DNA of 13,959 nt from an uncultured bacterium (GTDB taxonomy: Bacteria; Bacillota; Clostridia; Lachnospirales; Lachnospiraceae). The notes beneath the pieces are model-generated. The model had not been told where the DNA came from. It made no database searches and saw nothing but the letters and a program-made list of their open reading frames with translations. Position 1 is the stretch's first letter. Each line of letters opens with the position of its first letter. The DNA is taken from the NCBI GenBank assembly GCA_947088515.1, contig CAMUHA010000079.1:1-13959 (forward strand), written 5' to 3'. The position numbers and the translations under genes were made by a program. Shown in pieces: positions 13,849 through 13,959 of the stretch.

Positions 13849-13959
13849 TTATCTTATTTCCCTTAGCGCAGCATATATCTGATATCCGGCATCACTTTCC
13901 TGTTTATCCATTTCTTTATTATCCCTAAGCCTGCCCTCTGAAGCAGAAACAATCTTTAT
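13849..13959 (-). CDS. C-terminal stub of an upstream gene, partial
   Basis: One minus-strand frame is open from the right edge to a TAA at 13849-13851, giving 36 residues ending AGYQIYAALREIR. The sequence is charged and helical in character, as expected of a C-terminus. The stop lies 12 bases before the GT32-type start, the same spacing seen elsewhere in the operon. The window shows too little to name a product. A second frame is open for about 30 codons but has an in-frame stop at the very edge, so the full-length frame is preferred. Confidence 0.45.
   Translation of the reverse strand: MKIVSASEGRLRDNKEMDKQESDAGYQIYAALREIR

Larger units (their letters stand above)
1..13959 (-). other. Single co-directional operon segment
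   Basis: All genes read on the minus strand with gaps of 0 to 79 bases. Overlaps occur at 594-604, 5577-5623, 6660-6682 and 9137-9140, and TAA-ATG junctions at 3439/3440 and 4441/4442. There is no stretch above 300 bases without a gene. I found no promoter, terminator, tRNA, rRNA, insertion sequence or CRISPR array. The transcription start must lie right of the window and the end left of it. Confidence 0.75.

Overview
The window looks like part of a surface-glycan (capsule or exopolysaccharide type) operon from an anaerobic, low-GC member of the Clostridia, probably Lachnospiraceae-like. The evidence is AT-rich coding sequence, strong Gram-positive Shine-Dalgarno (SD) sites, oxygen-sensitive Fe-S enzymes and several glycan enzymes. 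The taxon is an inference from style, not a database match.

All supported genes read on the minus strand, so transcription runs from high to low coordinates. There are 13 essentially complete or edge-truncated genes plus one C-terminal stub. Every gap is under 80 bases, several neighbours overlap or abut as TAA-ATG, and no promoter or terminator is visible. The simplest reading is one long polycistronic operon that begins right of the window and continues past its left edge.

Layout in transcription order. (1) 13959-11199, glycan enzymes: a C-terminal stub, a GT32-type glycosyltransferase with an N-terminal Rossmann-like domain, a small stand-alone Rossmann-like protein, and a polysaccharide pyruvyl transferase family protein. 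(2) 11119-8487, redox and decoration: an aldo/keto reductase with a TTG start, a two-[4Fe-4S] FrhB-like (F420 hydrogenase beta family) protein, and a left-handed beta-helix acyltransferase. (3) 8471-2321, an unusual acyl-thioester module: an FkbH-like HAD-IIIC enzyme, its acyl carrier protein, a 2-hydroxyacyl-CoA dehydratase activase, the dehydratase alpha subunit, a DUF1796/Rossmann fusion, and the dehydratase beta subunit. (4) 2306-1: a family 2 glycosyltransferase with a DUF6270-like C-terminal region, then a ribulose-phosphate 3-epimerase family gene cut by the window edge, where GC content rises clearly.

The most interesting point is the meeting of FkbH plus ACP with a complete activase-driven 2-hydroxyacyl dehydratase. 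FkbH-type enzymes load a glyceryl group onto an ACP, and glyceryl-ACP is itself a 2-hydroxyacyl thioester. No CoA transferase or CoA ligase is present. I therefore propose, as inference, that the radical dehydratase acts on an ACP-bound 2-hydroxyacyl group (for glyceryl, giving a malonic semialdehyde thioester that the aldo/keto reductase could reduce), and that the product decorates a glycan. I know of no described pathway of this form.
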